64,000 nucleotides of DNA, taken from contig DUNB01000113.1 in the NCBI GenBank assembly GCA_012839585.1, forward strand, positions 1 to 64,000, read 5' to 3'. Positions 9,206-18,927 of the stretch are shown in pieces. The notes beneath the pieces were generated by a model. That model made no database searches and was not told the origin of the DNA. It saw only the letters and a list, made by a program, of their open reading frames with translations. The number at the start of each line of letters is the position of its first letter. Positions within the stretch are counted from its first letter, which is position 1. This stretch comes from Alcaligenaceae bacterium (lineage in GTDB: Bacteria; Pseudomonadota; Gammaproteobacteria; Burkholderiales; Burkholderiaceae_B). A program made the position numbers and the translations under genes.

Positions 9206-12200
9206 TTAGTTGGAGTTGGTTTCTACCAATTCTAAGGCCTCGTTAGTTGGCTGTGCAACGGGTTTGCGTGGACGACCCAGTTTAACGGGCGGCTCCACCA
9301 CAGGTTGAACCTGATCAGCGCGTGTTTGCACCAATTCCAAACCAGCTTGTTCTAAAACAGGGGCTAGTTCTGTTGGGTCAAACACAACCGTGCTGGCAGT
9401 TGCGGGCTCAGCGGCTACCTCAGCAGGTGCTTCGGCCTGTGTGGTCGCTTGAGCGACCGCTGTGGCTTCTGCGGCAGGCTGGCTAGCAGGTTCTGCTTGT
9501 GCTTCGGCGACGGGCTCAGAGGAGGTCTCTACAACAGTGCTGGCCTCGGTCGGCTCCGTGGTGTCGGAGACTTGAGCTGGGGCGGCAGTCGTTTGCACCT
9601 GTGTGAGCTCGGTTTCAGCCTGAACGTGAGGTTCAGTTTGAGTGGTTGGCTCAGCAGGGGCTTCTACCGGAGCTTCGGTCGCTTCGACGTTTGTCTCAGT
9701 GGCCTCGGAAACAAACTTAGGCTCTTCACCTGTTTCGACTTGTAGCAAAGGCTCGGCCACGATGGGTTCAGCCCAGCGAGAGCGAGGGTTGCGACCTACA
9801 GGTTGGGCAGGCTCTGGCTCGACGGGAGCGGCTTGAGTGGTCTGCACTAACTGTAATCCCGCTTGTGCCAAATCAGCTTGTAGCTCGTCCACAGACGTCG
9901 TAGTTACAGGGGTTTCTGCGACTGGCTCTGGGGTGCTGACCTCTGGCTGCGTTGAAGTGACTTCTGGCGCAGGAGCTTCAGTAGGCGTCACCTCTGGAGC
10001 AGGAGCTGCGACAGGCGTAGTGGCTTTTTGCTTTGCTTTAGCATCGCTAGTAACGGTTTCCACTACCACTTCTAGGGGCGTCGTGGTGTCCACTTCATCT
10101 TGCTCTAGGACTTTGGCGTCAAAGCGAGGGGTCTCGTGGGGCACAAACTGGGTTGTCGTGGTGTCCTCTTTTTCCTCGGAGCTTGTGCTGGTGTTTTCCA
10201 CTACGGCACTGGTCTCTACTGGACGACGGCTACGACGACTGCGGCGGCGACGGCTGCGACGACGCTCAGATGGTTGATCGTCCTCGTCTTCGTCGTTTTG
10301 AGGTGCTACTGCGCTGTGCTCTAGTTCCTCGTCCTGATCCCTTTGCCCTCTAGTGGGTTTAGGAGTGGGTGCTGCGGCAGAGGCGGATGAGTTCTCATCA
10401 GACTCCGCGCTAGGGTCGAGCTGTTGATTTTGAATCTGTTGCTCGTCTACTGGTGCATGATCACGACGACGGTTGCGAGGGCTACGACGGCGGCGACGGT
10501 TGTTAGACTGCTCTTGACTCTCATCGGTGGAGGAGGCCTCGATCACCGGTACTACCGCCTCAGCTTTATGTGGTTGGCGGCGTGAGCGTGAAGGACGCGC
10601 CTTAGTATCGACGACGGCTTTAGGATCGGTAGGATCAGGGCGACGCTCGGATTTAGCGCGGTTTTGACGCTGACGATCGCCATGATGACGGCGCTCGTTT
10701 TTATGACGAGGAGGGCGTTTCTGCGTGGTTGTTTCCGAGCTTTCGGCGGCCTTTTCCTCATTGGCAGCGGGCGCTGCGGTTAAGGACTTAAACCAAGCAC
10801 CAATGCGAGCCAAAAAGCCAACGGAAGGCGCTTTTTCTGGTGTGGCAGTAGAGCCTGGAGCCGGTTGCGCCGGAGTGATGCCTTTGACGAGGGCCTCGGG
10901 ACGCGGTTTGATCTCGTGAGTGCGATGTGGGGTAAGCGTGGTTTCCTCTTCGGGCTTGACCTGCTCGAAGCTGATTTTTAGCTCATCAAGACGAGGGTCG
11001 TCATGACGTAAGCGCTCAATGATGTGATGTGGCGTCTCGAGATTTTTGTTTGGAATCAGCGTCAGTCCTACATTGAGACGTGATTCAATCTTTGTAATAT
11101 CACTGCGTTTTTCGTTGAGCAGGTAGGTGGCCACATCTACGGGCAATTGAGCATGAATGGCCGCCGTGCCTTCTTTCATGGCTTCTTCTTGGAGCAGGCG
11201 TAAAACGTGTAACGCACTGGACTCTGCATCACGGATCACACCGGTACCCGTACAACGAGGACAGGTGACGTGAGAGCCTTCGTTCAAAGCGGGGCGTAGA
11301 CGTTGGCGTGATAACTCCATCAAGCCAAAGCGTGAGATTTTGCCCATTTGTACGCGGGCTCTGTCTACATGGAGTGCGTCACGTAAGCGTTGTTCTACGG
11401 CGCGTTGGTTTTTGCTGTCTTCCATGTCAATGAAGTCAATGACAATCAGACCACCTAAGTCACGTAAACGTAACTGACGAGCCACCTCTTCGGCGGCCTC
11501 GAGGTTTGTGCGTAAGGCGGTTTCCTCGATGTCTGCGCCGCGGGTAGAGCGCGCCGAGTTCACATCAATGGCAACCAAGGCCTCGGTGTGATCGATGACC
11601 ACAGCACCGCCGGAGGGGAGCTGTACGGTACGTGAGTAGGCCGTTTCAATTTGGTTTTCGATTTGGAATCGAGAAAACAACGGAATGTCATCGCGGTACA
11701 TTTTGACGCGGTTGACGTTATCTGGCATCACCACGTTCATAAAGGCGGTGGCTTGTTCGTAAATGTCGTCCGTGTCGATCAGTATTTCGCCGATGTCTAG
11801 AGAGAAGTAGTCGCGAATAGCGCGAATAACTAGACTGGACTCTAAGTAGATCAGGATGGGAGCTGGGTTTTCTTTAGCTGCACCATCAATGGCAGACCAC
11901 AGTTGTAAGAGATAGTTTAAGTCCCACTGTAGTTCTTCTACGCTGCGACCAATACCTGCGGTGCGAGCAATAATGCTCATGCCCTGCGGTGTATTGAGCT
12001 GGTCCATGGCTTCGCGTAGCTCTTGACGCTCTTCGCCCTCTACGCGGCGCGATACACCGCCACCACGAGGGTTATTCGGCATCAACACCAAATAGCGACC
12101 GGCTAAGGAAATAAAGGTCGTTAGGGCCGCGCCTTTGTTGCCGCGCTCCTCTTTTTCGACCTGAATAATAAGCTCTTGGCCTTCGGTGAGTGCGTCTTGG

Positions 12201-12466
12201 ATGCGGGCGCCACGTACGTCTACGCCTTCTTTGAAGTAGGTGCGAGCGACCTCTTTAAACGGCAAAAAGCCATGACGATCTTCGCCATAGCTTACAAAAC
12301 AAGCCTCTAGACCGGGCTCAATGCGGGTGATAACTCCTTTGTAGATGTTGCCTTTGCGTTGTTCGCGTCCGGCGGATTCTATGTCGAGATCGATCAGCTT
12401 TTGACCGTCGACTATTGCAACACGTAGTTCTTCTTGGTGTGTTGCATTAAACAGCATGCGTTTCAT
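9206..12466 (-). CDS. rne: Ribonuclease E
   Basis: RNase E is the main endoribonuclease of mRNA decay and rRNA/tRNA processing. The first 510 or so residues are the catalytic part: S1 RNA-binding domain, 5' sensor, DNase I-like domain with D301 in [12 protein letters not shown] and the FIDMED motif, and the Zn-link C402-P-R-C405. From about residue 570 on the protein is disordered: basic, Arg-rich blocks ([17 protein letters not shown]) that likely bind RNA, then an Ala/Pro/Glu/Thr-rich tail. The tail carries a repeated motif, [16 protein letters not shown] and finally ALELVET at the very end. At 1086 residues it is similar to other long betaproteobacterial RNase E proteins. The ATG at 12466 starts with MKRMLFNA, the usual N-terminus. 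Confidence 0.96.
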   Translation of the reverse strand: MKRMLFNATHQEELRVAIVDGQKLIDLDIESAGREQRKGNIYKGVITRIEPGLEACFVSYGEDRHGFLPFKEVARTYFKEGVDVRGARIQDALTEGQELIIQVEKEERGNKGAALTTFISLAGRYLVLMPNNPRGGGVSRRVEGEERQELREAMDQLNTPQGMSIIARTAGIGRSVEELQWDLNYLLQLWSAIDGAAKENPAPILIYLESSLVIRAIRDYFSLDIGEILIDTDDIYEQATAFMNVVMPDNVNRVKMYRDDIPLFSRFQIENQIETAYSRTVQLPSGGAVVIDHTEALVAIDVNSARSTRGADIEETALRTNLEAAEEVARQLRLRDLGGLIVIDFIDMEDSKNQRAVEQRLRDALHVDRARVQMGKISRFGLMELSRQRLRPALNEGSHVTCPRCTGTGVIRDAESSALHVLRLLQEEAMKEGTAAIHAQLPVDVATYLLNEKRSDITKIESRLNVGLTLIPNKNLETPHHIIERLRHDDPRLDELKISFEQVKPEEETTLTPHRTHEIKPRPEALVKGITPAQPAPGSTATPEKAPSVGFLARIGAWFKSLTAAPAANEEKAAESSETTTQKRPPRHKNERRHHGDRQRQNRAKSERRPDPTDPKAVVDTKARPSRSRRQPHKAEAVVPVIEASSTDESQEQSNNRRRRRSPRNRRRDHAPVDEQQIQNQQLDPSAESDENSSASAAAPTPKPTRGQRDQDEELEHSAVAPQNDEDEDDQPSERRRSRRRRSRRSRRPVETSAVVENTSTSSEEKEDTTTTQFVPHETPRFDAKVLEQDEVDTTTPLEVVVETVTSDAKAKQKATTPVAAPAPEVTPTEAPAPEVTSTQPEVSTPEPVAETPVTTTSVDELQADLAQAGLQLVQTTQAAPVEPEPAQPVGRNPRSRWAEPIVAEPLLQVETGEEPKFVSEATETNVEATEAPVEAPAEPTTQTEPHVQAETELTQVQTTAAPAQVSDTTEPTEASTVVETSSEPVAEAQAEPASQPAAEATAVAQATTQAEAPAEVAAEPATASTVVFDPTELAPVLEQAGLELVQTRADQVQPVVEPPVKLGRPRKPVAQPTNEALELVETNSN

Positions 12467-12953
12467 GAATGAAATTCTCCGTAGTCATAGCGCGCAGACA
12501 ATCGGCGCGCGACCGCGGGTCACTCGGTGTGTGGCACTGCAAGGGCTGCAAAGAAGTGGGCGAATATAAATTACGCGATGCCCACACTTTGTCGAATGGG
12601 CACAGCGCGTGGATATTTACGCAGTTCAATCAGCAGACGGGTCATTTTCACAATAGTGTTTGACGAATAAAAAATTGCTGGGAACCACCGTTGTGTTTGT
12701 AATGCACAACGGGTGCTAAATTCTGTTTACAGCGACAACTTGGCAGATATTCAGTGCCGCACGCGGGTGGCGTACAAAAAGACCTGTGCGGAGCGTGTTA
12801 ACCGCATCTGTGTCTTTGTATCGCCCCGGCGACCTTATGACCCGAAAACTGTGCACAATACGTATTACAATAAATACTTTTACGGCTAGCGGAGACGCAC
12901 CTTGCATCTCTACGTCTAGCGGTGTCACAGTTCCCATAGGCTGAGGCGATTAT
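12467..12953. promoter_or_regulatory. Divergent rne / rluC region with long hairpin-rich rne leader
   Basis: This 487-base stretch has no convincing gene. Seen on either strand, it holds a hairpin CCGTTGTG/CACAACGG (12688-12712) and another, GTGGGC/GCCCAC (12556-12585). Both would lie in the 5' leader of rne. In enterobacteria the rne leader is a structured target through which RNase E limits its own synthesis; a similar role here is inference. A GAGG ribosome site for rluC is at about 12942. I did not find a clear sigma-70 promoter by eye. Confidence 0.5.
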
Positions 12954-13922
12954 ATGCCTCTTTTGAGTATGAGAAAACCATTAGCAGTGAAAAAGACCAT
13001 ACCGCAAGTGCGGATGATAGAAATAAGTGCCGAGTGGGCCGGACAGCGTCTGGACAATTTTCTGGTGCGTGAGTGCAAAGGTGTGCCCAAAAGCCATATC
13101 TATAAAGCCATACGTAGCGGGCAGGTGCGCGTTAATAAAGGACGAGTAAAAAATGAGTATCGCCTCGAGGCAGGTGATGTGTTGCGTATCCCCCCCATGC
13201 GTTTGCCGGACCCAGATGCTAAACCCGTGGTGCCTGGCGCCCAGTTCCCTATAGTGTTCGAAGATGACTACCTATTAGTCATTGATAAACCCGAAGGGGT
13301 AGCGGTGCATGGTGGTAGCGGGGTGTCGTTTGGGGTGATCGAGCAATTACGCGCTGCTAGACCTGAGGCGAAATTCTTAGAACTAGGCCATCGCTTGGAT
13401 AGGGATACTTCAGGGTTGCTGATTATTGTGAAGCGCCGCAGTGCATTGGTAGCCGTGCACGATATGTTTAGAAATGGGCAGATTGATAAGTTCTACCAAG
13501 CCTTGGTTGAGGGCGATTGGGTCAATGACCGTCAGCATATCAAAGCCCCTTTGTTGCGTTGGATGACGGCCTCAGGAGAGCGTCGCGTGCGTGTTGATCC
13601 CGAAGGCAAGCCCTCACACACCATCATCTCTTTATTACAACGCTTTGGGCGTTATAGTCTAATAGAGGCTGAATTAAAAACAGGTCGTACGCATCAAATT
13701 CGCGTGCATTTGGCCCATACCGGCTTTCCTATTGTGGGCGATGATAAATATGGCTCCGACGAGGTGCGAGCCCATTTTGCTCGTTTGGGCTTTAAACGCA
13801 TGTTTTTGCACTCGGCACGCCTGCGGATGCAGCATCCCATTACCGAACAATGGCTAGAGCTCGAGGCTCCGCTGCCTACACCCTGTGTAAATATTATTCA
13901 TACTTTGGAGACTCAGCAGTGA
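12954..13922 (+). CDS. rluC: 23S rRNA pseudouridine synthase, RluC family
   Basis: RluC converts uridines 955, 2504 and 2580 (E. coli numbering) of 23S rRNA to pseudouridine. The 322-residue protein has an N-terminal S4 RNA-binding domain (roughly residues 25-85, AGQRLDNFLVRE) and the synthase domain with catalytic D149 in GHRLDRDTSGLL and the late motif TGRTHQIRVHLA. The start at 12954 has GAGG about 8 bases upstream. It is divergent from rne, the usual arrangement in proteobacteria, and its stop overlaps the start of the HAD gene (GTGA). Confidence 0.93.
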   Translation: MPLLSMRKPLAVKKTIPQVRMIEISAEWAGQRLDNFLVRECKGVPKSHIYKAIRSGQVRVNKGRVKNEYRLEAGDVLRIPPMRLPDPDAKPVVPGAQFPIVFEDDYLLVIDKPEGVAVHGGSGVSFGVIEQLRAARPEAKFLELGHRLDRDTSGLLIIVKRRSALVAVHDMFRNGQIDKFYQALVEGDWVNDRQHIKAPLLRWMTASGERRVRVDPEGKPSHTIISLLQRFGRYSLIEAELKTGRTHQIRVHLAHTGFPIVGDDKYGSDEVRAHFARLGFKRMFLHSARLRMQHPITEQWLELEAPLPTPCVNIIHTLETQQ

Positions 13923-14575
13923 AGCATTACGACGCCGTTATTTTTGATTGGGATGGAACCTTAATGGATTCCACTTTTTCTATTGTCGAGTCGATTCAGC
14001 TTGCTAGTGCCGATGTGGGCTTGCCGGTACCGTCAACGATGCAAGCCAGCTGGATTATTGGCTTGTCTTTGGAGTCTGGTCTCTATAAGGCGGTGCCTGA
14101 GCTCACAGCAGACTTGATGCCGGCATTTATAGAGCGTTATAGGCACCACTTTTTTCAGCGGGATAAATCCATCAAAATGTTTGATGGCGCAGTGCCTATG
14201 TTGGCCGAGTTACGACAACGTACGATTCCTATTAGCGTGGCTACAGGTAAGAGTCGTGTCGGCTTAGACAGAGTGTTACGCGCTGTTGAGCTGGTGGATT
14301 ATTTTAATACCACCCGCTGTGCCGATGAAACGCAAAGCAAGCCGGACCCGCAGATGCTGCATGAAATTATGTGGGAATTGGACTTGGAGCCCGAGCGTGT
14401 CTTGATGGTGGGCGATACCACGCATGATATTCACATGGCTCACAATGCGGGTATGGATAGTTTGGCCGTGACCTACGGGGCGCATGATGTGCCCACCTTG
14501 GAAAAATCCGAACCCACGGTGATTGTAGAGTCTGTGCCAGAAATGCGAGAGTGGATTTTTAGGCGGCTGAGCTAA
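13919..14575 (+). CDS. HAD-IA family hydrolase, phosphoglycolate phosphatase-like
   Basis: All four HAD motifs are present: DWDGTLMDS (nucleophile and acid Asp), ATGKS, the lysine in KPDPQ, and VGDTTHDIHMA. The 218-residue size and helical cap fit the Gph/HAD-IA group, which acts on small phosphorylated metabolites. The GTG start overlaps the rluC stop codon as GTGA, indicating translational coupling; a longer frame from 13850 lies inside rluC and is unlikely. The rluC-HAD pairing is widespread in proteobacteria. The natural substrate cannot be told from sequence. Confidence 0.88.
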   Translation: MKHYDAVIFDWDGTLMDSTFSIVESIQLASADVGLPVPSTMQASWIIGLSLESGLYKAVPELTADLMPAFIERYRHHFFQRDKSIKMFDGAVPMLAELRQRTIPISVATGKSRVGLDRVLRAVELVDYFNTTRCADETQSKPDPQMLHEIMWELDLEPERVLMVGDTTHDIHMAHNAGMDSLAVTYGAHDVPTLEKSEPTVIVESVPEMREWIFRRLS

Positions 14576-14591
14576 TTGTTTTTTAATATTT

Positions 14592-14615
14592 AAAAGGGCC
14601 TATAAAGGCCCTTTT
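14592..14615. terminator. Bidirectional terminator between HAD gene and IclR gene
   Basis: AAAAGGGCC pairs with GGCCCTTTT around a six-base loop; A/T runs at both ends let it serve both convergent genes. Confidence 0.85.
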
Positions 14616-14621
14616 CCCATT

Positions 14622-15299
14622 TTATAAACTCAGTTTTTCAGTGGTTTTCTTTGCTGCGGCTTTGACGGCTTGGATTGCCCTGTCAATATTAAGTCCTTCC
14701 ATGGCCACCACGCCTATACAGCTTTCTGGAAATAGTTCTGTAGAGTAGGTGCGTATTGGACAGGCTACTCCAATAGCGCCTTTTTGTAATACACCCTGAG
14801 TCAAACTATAGCCTTGCTCTCTTGCCAAGATGATTTCTTGACTATCTGCTGAGTGAGGTGGCCGCCCAGACAGTATCGCTATACCTGCAGCTCCTTTCTC
14901 TAGTGGGTGTTGGCTGCCTACTCGATATCCCACTTGTAAAAAAACGTCTTTGGGCTCTTCTACCATGATGACGTAGCAATTATCTCCCTGTGCTATAGAA
15001 ATAAAAGCGGTAGCAGCAGTGGTGTGAGCCAAATCAATCAGTAAAGGGCGAGCTATCTCACGGAACTGAGGCTGAAAACGATAAGAAAACAGCACTGCTG
15101 CCGCTCCTAATCGCAAATGCCCTGTTTTCATTCTTGTAATCAAACCGTGCCCCTCGAGGGTGTTGGCGATTCGATAAGCAATGGCGCGATTGATGGAAAG
15201 CGCTGCTGCTACCTCACTGACTGTCATACCTCTTTCTGACTGAGAAATGAGCTCAAGTGCTACAAGGCCTCGGTCTAGCGTTTGCAACGTATTCTTCAT
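14622..15299 (-). CDS. IclR-family transcriptional regulator
   Basis: A 225-residue regulator with the N-terminal winged helix-turn-helix (residues 1-65: TLDRGLVALELISQ, MTVSEVAAAL, RAIAYRIANTLEGHGLI) and a C-terminal IclR effector domain (residues 75-220). IclR proteins bind small organic ligands, often aromatic or carboxylic acids, and control adjacent catabolic genes. It is transcribed away from the P450-TRAP operon with 221 bases between, so it most likely controls that operon and itself. The effector domain is slightly shorter than usual (family 240-280 residues) but ends normally. Confidence 0.88.
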   Translation of the reverse strand: MKNTLQTLDRGLVALELISQSERGMTVSEVAAALSINRAIAYRIANTLEGHGLITRMKTGHLRLGAAAVLFSYRFQPQFREIARPLLIDLAHTTAATAFISIAQGDNCYVIMVEEPKDVFLQVGYRVGSQHPLEKGAAGIAILSGRPPHSADSQEIILAREQGYSLTQGVLQKGAIGVACPIRTYSTELFPESCIGVVAMEGLNIDRAIQAVKAAAKKTTEKLSL

Positions 15300-15379
15300 A
15301 GCGATTTTTATTTGATAAATATAGGTGTTAGGAATGTTGTGTGTTGTATCGCGTTAGCTTGTCAGCTCAAAGGATGAGC

Positions 15380-15398
15380 CTTTTATTGTATATAAAAG
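15380..15398. promoter_or_regulatory. Perfect inverted repeat, candidate IclR operator
   Basis: CTTTTAT-N5-ATAAAAG lies in the IclR/P450 divergent region, about 80 bases from the regulator start. Position and symmetry suit a dimeric regulator; binding by the IclR protein is inference. Confidence 0.45.
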
Positions 15399-15432
15399 AT
15401 GATTTTGAGTGTTTTCCCCTAGCTGTTCTCGG

Positions 15433-15462
15433 TTGACTCACTTTTCTTAATGACTCCATAAT
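15433..15462 (+). promoter_or_regulatory. Sigma-70-type promoter of the P450-TRAP operon
   Basis: TTGACT, 18 bases, then CATAAT: five of six matches in each box. Transcription would start near 15469, about 50 bases before the P450 start codon. Confidence 0.55.
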
Positions 15463-15473
15463 TAAAGCATATT

Positions 15474-15488
15474 TTCCTTTAAAAGGAA
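15474..15488. promoter_or_regulatory. Palindrome TTCCTTT-A-AAAGGAA just downstream of the P450 promoter
   Basis: A perfect 15-base palindrome sits at about +5 to +20 of the predicted transcript, the place for a repressor to block the promoter. It differs in sequence from the upstream repeat at 15380, so two factors or two site types are possible. Confidence 0.4.
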
Positions 15489-15520
15489 TTGATTGTTCGA
15501 TAAAAGTAAAAGGTGGGGTT

Positions 15521-17857
15521 GTGACAGATCAAATTATAGATAAAGCAAGACGAGGTGGTTGTCCTTTTCATCATTCATCAGATAGCGCAGTGGCACCAAA
15601 TGGAGTGCCAATCTCTCAGGCAGCGCAAAAATTTGACCCCTTTGAGCCTGGCTACATGAAAAATCCAGCGGCTTTTTTAGCAAGGTTTCGGGAAGAGGAG
15701 CCAGTTTTTTATAGTCCTGAGCTAGGGTATTGGGTCGTAACACGTTACAGCGATGTTAAAGAGGTATTCAGAAATAGCGCGGTTTTCTCTCCAGCGAATG
15801 CTTTAGAGAAAATCACCCCTTTTTCTGAACAAGCTAATGCCGTGTTAAAGAAACACAATTATGGGATGGCCCGAACTTTAGTGAATGAGGATGAGCCTGC
15901 TCATATGGAGCGCAGGCGAGCCTTGATGTATTCTTTTTCCCCAGAAGAGCTAGCCAAACATGAGCCAATGGTTAGACGCTTGGCTAAGGAGTACGTGGAC
16001 CGGTTTATAAATAACGGCCAAGCTGACCTAGTAAATGAGATGCTCTGGGAAATCCCATTAACGGTAGCGTTACATTTTTTAGGTGTACCGGAAGAGGATA
16101 TGAATACTTTGCGCAAATATTCAATTGCGCATACGGTGAATACATGGGGGAAGCCGACAGAGGAGGAGCAGGTTCAGGTTGCCGAGGCTGTGGGCAACTT
16201 TTGGAATTACTCCGGTAAGGTGTTGGAGAAGATGCGTGAAGACCCATCTGGAAATGGCTGGATGGAATACGCTATACGCCGCCAAAAAGAACTACCAGAT
16301 GTTATTACCGATTCCTACTTGCACTCTATGATGATGGCGGGAATAGTGGCTGCCCATGAAACCACCGCGCATGCTACAGCAAATGCTATCAAACTCTTAC
16401 TAGAGAATCGTAAAGAATGGGAGCGAATTTGTGCAGATCCTAGCTTAATTCCACTGACTGTAGAAGAATGTTTGCGTCATTCGGGCTCTATTGTGGCATG
16501 GCGTCGAGTCGCGATGGCCGATGTGGAGGTTGGGGGCGTGCATATTCCTAAAGGCGGCAAACTTCTCATTTCAAATGCCTCCGCAAATCATGATATTCGT
16601 CATTTTGAAGATCCTCACTCCATAGATATTTATAGAGATAACGTTGCCGAGCACTTAAGTTTTGGTTATGGAACACATCAGTGTATGGGCATGAATTTAG
16701 CCCGTATGGAAATGTGTATTTTTCTTGAGGAACTGAGTGCGCGCTTACCTCATATGCGCCTTGTGCCGAATCAGGAGTTTACGTACCTAGCTAATACCTC
16801 GTTCCGTGGTCCTGAGCATTTGCTCGTGGAGTGGGATGTGAGTCTCAACCCTAAAAACACAGAGTCTCGTGAAGAGGTAGTCATTAAAACGGGCGCCCCT
16901 TCTAAAAACTTACTGTACAGAGAGGTGGTGGTAAAAGAGATAAAAGCAGAGGCGGAAGATATTGTTCGTTTGACGTTGACTCTTGCTAATGGAGAGGACT
17001 TTCCCCAATGGACTCCAGGTGCTCACATTGATTTGATGTTTGGAGACTTTAGTCGCAAGTACTCTTTATGTGGTGCTTTGGATAATCGTAAAGAACTACA
17101 AATTGCTGTCCTTAAAGAAGATTTAGGTCGAGGAGGCTCTCGTTATCTGCATCAACATATCAAGGTGGGTGATACGCTCAAAATTAAAGGTCCAAAGAAT
17201 AATTTTCAGCTTCAGCCTAAGGCCGAAAAATATATTTTGATTGCGGGTGGGATTGGAATTACACCAATTATTTCTATGGCTGATGCGCTTAAGAGCGCTG
17301 GCTTGGCGTATGAGATTCACTATGCGGGGAGATCTGAAGCTGCCATGGCGTTTTTGACGCGAGTGCGGCGCGATCATGGGTCAGTATTGAAATGCTGGGT
17401 AGGTGAACAAGGAATGCGTTTAGCTCTACCGCAGGTTGTCGCCAATATGAAGGACTCCATGCAGATTTACGTGTGTGGTCCTGAGCGTATGATTCAAGAG
17501 TTAGAGGGTTTATGTGAGAACTTGCCTCGCTCTGTATTGCATTTCGAGCACTTCAGTGCCTCAGCCGAGTTGCTAGATCGCAGTAATGATAGTGAGTTTG
17601 AGGTGTTTTTAGAAAACTCTAATCTTCAGTTACGTGTTCAGCCAGGACAAACATTACTCGAAGTGTTACTCGAAGCGGGGGTGGAGATTGACTATGACTG
17701 TAAGGAGGGATTGTGTGGTAGCTGTGAGGTGGTAGTCACTGAAGGAGACATAGAGCACAGAGATAATGTGTTGTCGCGAGCTGAAAAAGCAAAAGGGCGC
17801 AGCATGATGACATGTTGCTCCAGAGCAAAAAGCAAAAAAATTAAGATAGCCCTATAA
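15521..17857 (+). CDS. Self-sufficient cytochrome P450 (CYP116B-like, P450-reductase-ferredoxin fusion)
   Basis: One 778-residue chain carries a whole monooxygenase. Residues 1-440 are the heme domain: oxygen-binding helix AAHETTAHAT (E280 region), ECLR as the ExxR motif, and heme ligand C388 in FGYGTHQCMG. Residues 470-690 are a phthalate-dioxygenase-reductase-like module: FMN-binding RKYSLCG, NAD(P)H-binding AGGIGITPIIS and VCGPERM. Residues 695-778 are a plant-type 2Fe-2S ferredoxin with C727, C732, C735 and C765. This order and size match CYP116B enzymes such as P450-RhF (about 780 residues), which hydroxylate or dealkylate small aromatics. GTG start with GGTGGGG upstream. It leads an operon with a TRAP transporter, so the substrate is probably imported by it. 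Confidence 0.93.
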   Translation: MTDQIIDKARRGGCPFHHSSDSAVAPNGVPISQAAQKFDPFEPGYMKNPAAFLARFREEEPVFYSPELGYWVVTRYSDVKEVFRNSAVFSPANALEKITPFSEQANAVLKKHNYGMARTLVNEDEPAHMERRRALMYSFSPEELAKHEPMVRRLAKEYVDRFINNGQADLVNEMLWEIPLTVALHFLGVPEEDMNTLRKYSIAHTVNTWGKPTEEEQVQVAEAVGNFWNYSGKVLEKMREDPSGNGWMEYAIRRQKELPDVITDSYLHSMMMAGIVAAHETTAHATANAIKLLLENRKEWERICADPSLIPLTVEECLRHSGSIVAWRRVAMADVEVGGVHIPKGGKLLISNASANHDIRHFEDPHSIDIYRDNVAEHLSFGYGTHQCMGMNLARMEMCIFLEELSARLPHMRLVPNQEFTYLANTSFRGPEHLLVEWDVSLNPKNTESREEVVIKTGAPSKNLLYREVVVKEIKAEAEDIVRLTLTLANGEDFPQWTPGAHIDLMFGDFSRKYSLCGALDNRKELQIAVLKEDLGRGGSRYLHQHIKVGDTLKIKGPKNNFQLQPKAEKYILIAGGIGITPIISMADALKSAGLAYEIHYAGRSEAAMAFLTRVRRDHGSVLKCWVGEQGMRLALPQVVANMKDSMQIYVCGPERMIQELEGLCENLPRSVLHFEHFSASAELLDRSNDSEFEVFLENSNLQLRVQPGQTLLEVLLEAGVEIDYDCKEGLCGSCEVVVTEGDIEHRDNVLSRAEKAKGRSMMTCCSRAKSKKIKIAL

Positions 17858-17877
17858 AAAACATAAGGAGATGAGTA

Positions 17878-18912
17878 ATGTTTAAGCCAGTATTAAAAAG
17901 CCTAGCAATAGGTATAAGTTTAGGTTTTTCGATGGGAGTAAATGCTCAGGTTACGACACTAAATGTGGCGACTTGGCTACCACCTACGCACGTACAAAAT
18001 GAAGTGGTTTGGCCAACCTGGGCCTCATGGGTGGAGCAAGCTACCGAAGGGCGAGTAAAAGTAAATATTGAACGTACGTCTAGTAATCCTGCTCAGTTGT
18101 TTCAAATGGTAGAGGACGGTGTTGCAGATGCCTCTTTTAGCTTCCATGGTTTTGTGCCTGGTCGCTTTGCTCTGCAAGAAATCGTTGAGCTCCCGGGGTT
18201 AGGGGTCAATGCCGAAGCTGCCTCGGTCGCGCATTGGCGCATTAATGAAAAATATTTGAAACAAGCCGGTGAGCACGAAGGTCTGGAGTTACTTGCTTTG
18301 TTTACGCACGGGCCTGGGGTGATGCAGACCAACTTTCCTGTTTCTGGGCTAGATGACTTAAAAGGGAAGAAGATTCGGATAGGGGGTGGAGTGCAGGCGC
18401 AGATTGGTGAAAGACTCGGCGTTACCTCTGTGGCAGCCCCAGGAAATAAGGTCTATGAGCTTTTGCAACAAGGTGTAACGGACGGTGTGTTTATGCCGAT
18501 GAGCGAGCAGAAGGCTCAACGCTTGGCGGAGGTGGCTCCTTATGTCACGATTTTACCATCAGGTATGTACATGGGCAGTTTTGTCATGTTTATGAACCCT
18601 GAGTTTCTCGAGTCTTTAAGCGATAAGGATAGGAAGGCTATTTTGGCCGTTTCAGGTGAAAAACTATCCGCTATGGCTGGAAAGGAGTGGGATAGAGCTG
18701 ATCGTGAGGCCTTGGCCTATGCTAAAGAGCAAGGGGTAAAAGTAGTTGAGCTTAGCGCTACTGATGCTATCAACGTAGATTATTTGGAAAAGATGAAAGG
18801 TTTAGATGCTGACTGGGTAAGTCGCGTGAAAAACAAAAAACTGGATGCTATGGCAGCGCTAGATGATTTACGAGCGCAGGCGAAAGAGTACGCTGAAAGT
18901 CAGCAGCCTTAA
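17878..18912 (+). CDS. TRAP transporter substrate-binding protein, DctP family
   Basis: The periplasmic receptor of a TRAP uptake system, 344 residues. An N-terminal signal peptide (residues 1-23, hydrophobic LAIGISLGFSMGVNA) precedes the DctP fold. The conserved arginine that salt-bridges the substrate carboxylate is in GKKIRIGGG, followed by GVTDGVF, typical of the second lobe. The ligand is therefore probably a carboxylic acid, not identifiable further. A strong AAGGAG lies before the ATG, and the gene follows the P450 by 20 bases, so the two are co-transcribed. Confidence 0.9.
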   Translation: MFKPVLKSLAIGISLGFSMGVNAQVTTLNVATWLPPTHVQNEVVWPTWASWVEQATEGRVKVNIERTSSNPAQLFQMVEDGVADASFSFHGFVPGRFALQEIVELPGLGVNAEAASVAHWRINEKYLKQAGEHEGLELLALFTHGPGVMQTNFPVSGLDDLKGKKIRIGGGVQAQIGERLGVTSVAAPGNKVYELLQQGVTDGVFMPMSEQKAQRLAEVAPYVTILPSGMYMGSFVMFMNPEFLESLSDKDRKAILAVSGEKLSAMAGKEWDRADREALAYAKEQGVKVVELSATDAINVDYLEKMKGLDADWVSRVKNKKLDAMAALDDLRAQAKEYAESQQP

Positions 18913-18927
18913 CGAAAAAGGAGTCTT

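Noticed and set aside
9449-10919. Several open frames on the plus strand opposite the rne tail
   Set aside because: They arise from the low-complexity, repetitive coding of the RNase E tail and have Ser/Gly/Val-rich, meaningless products.
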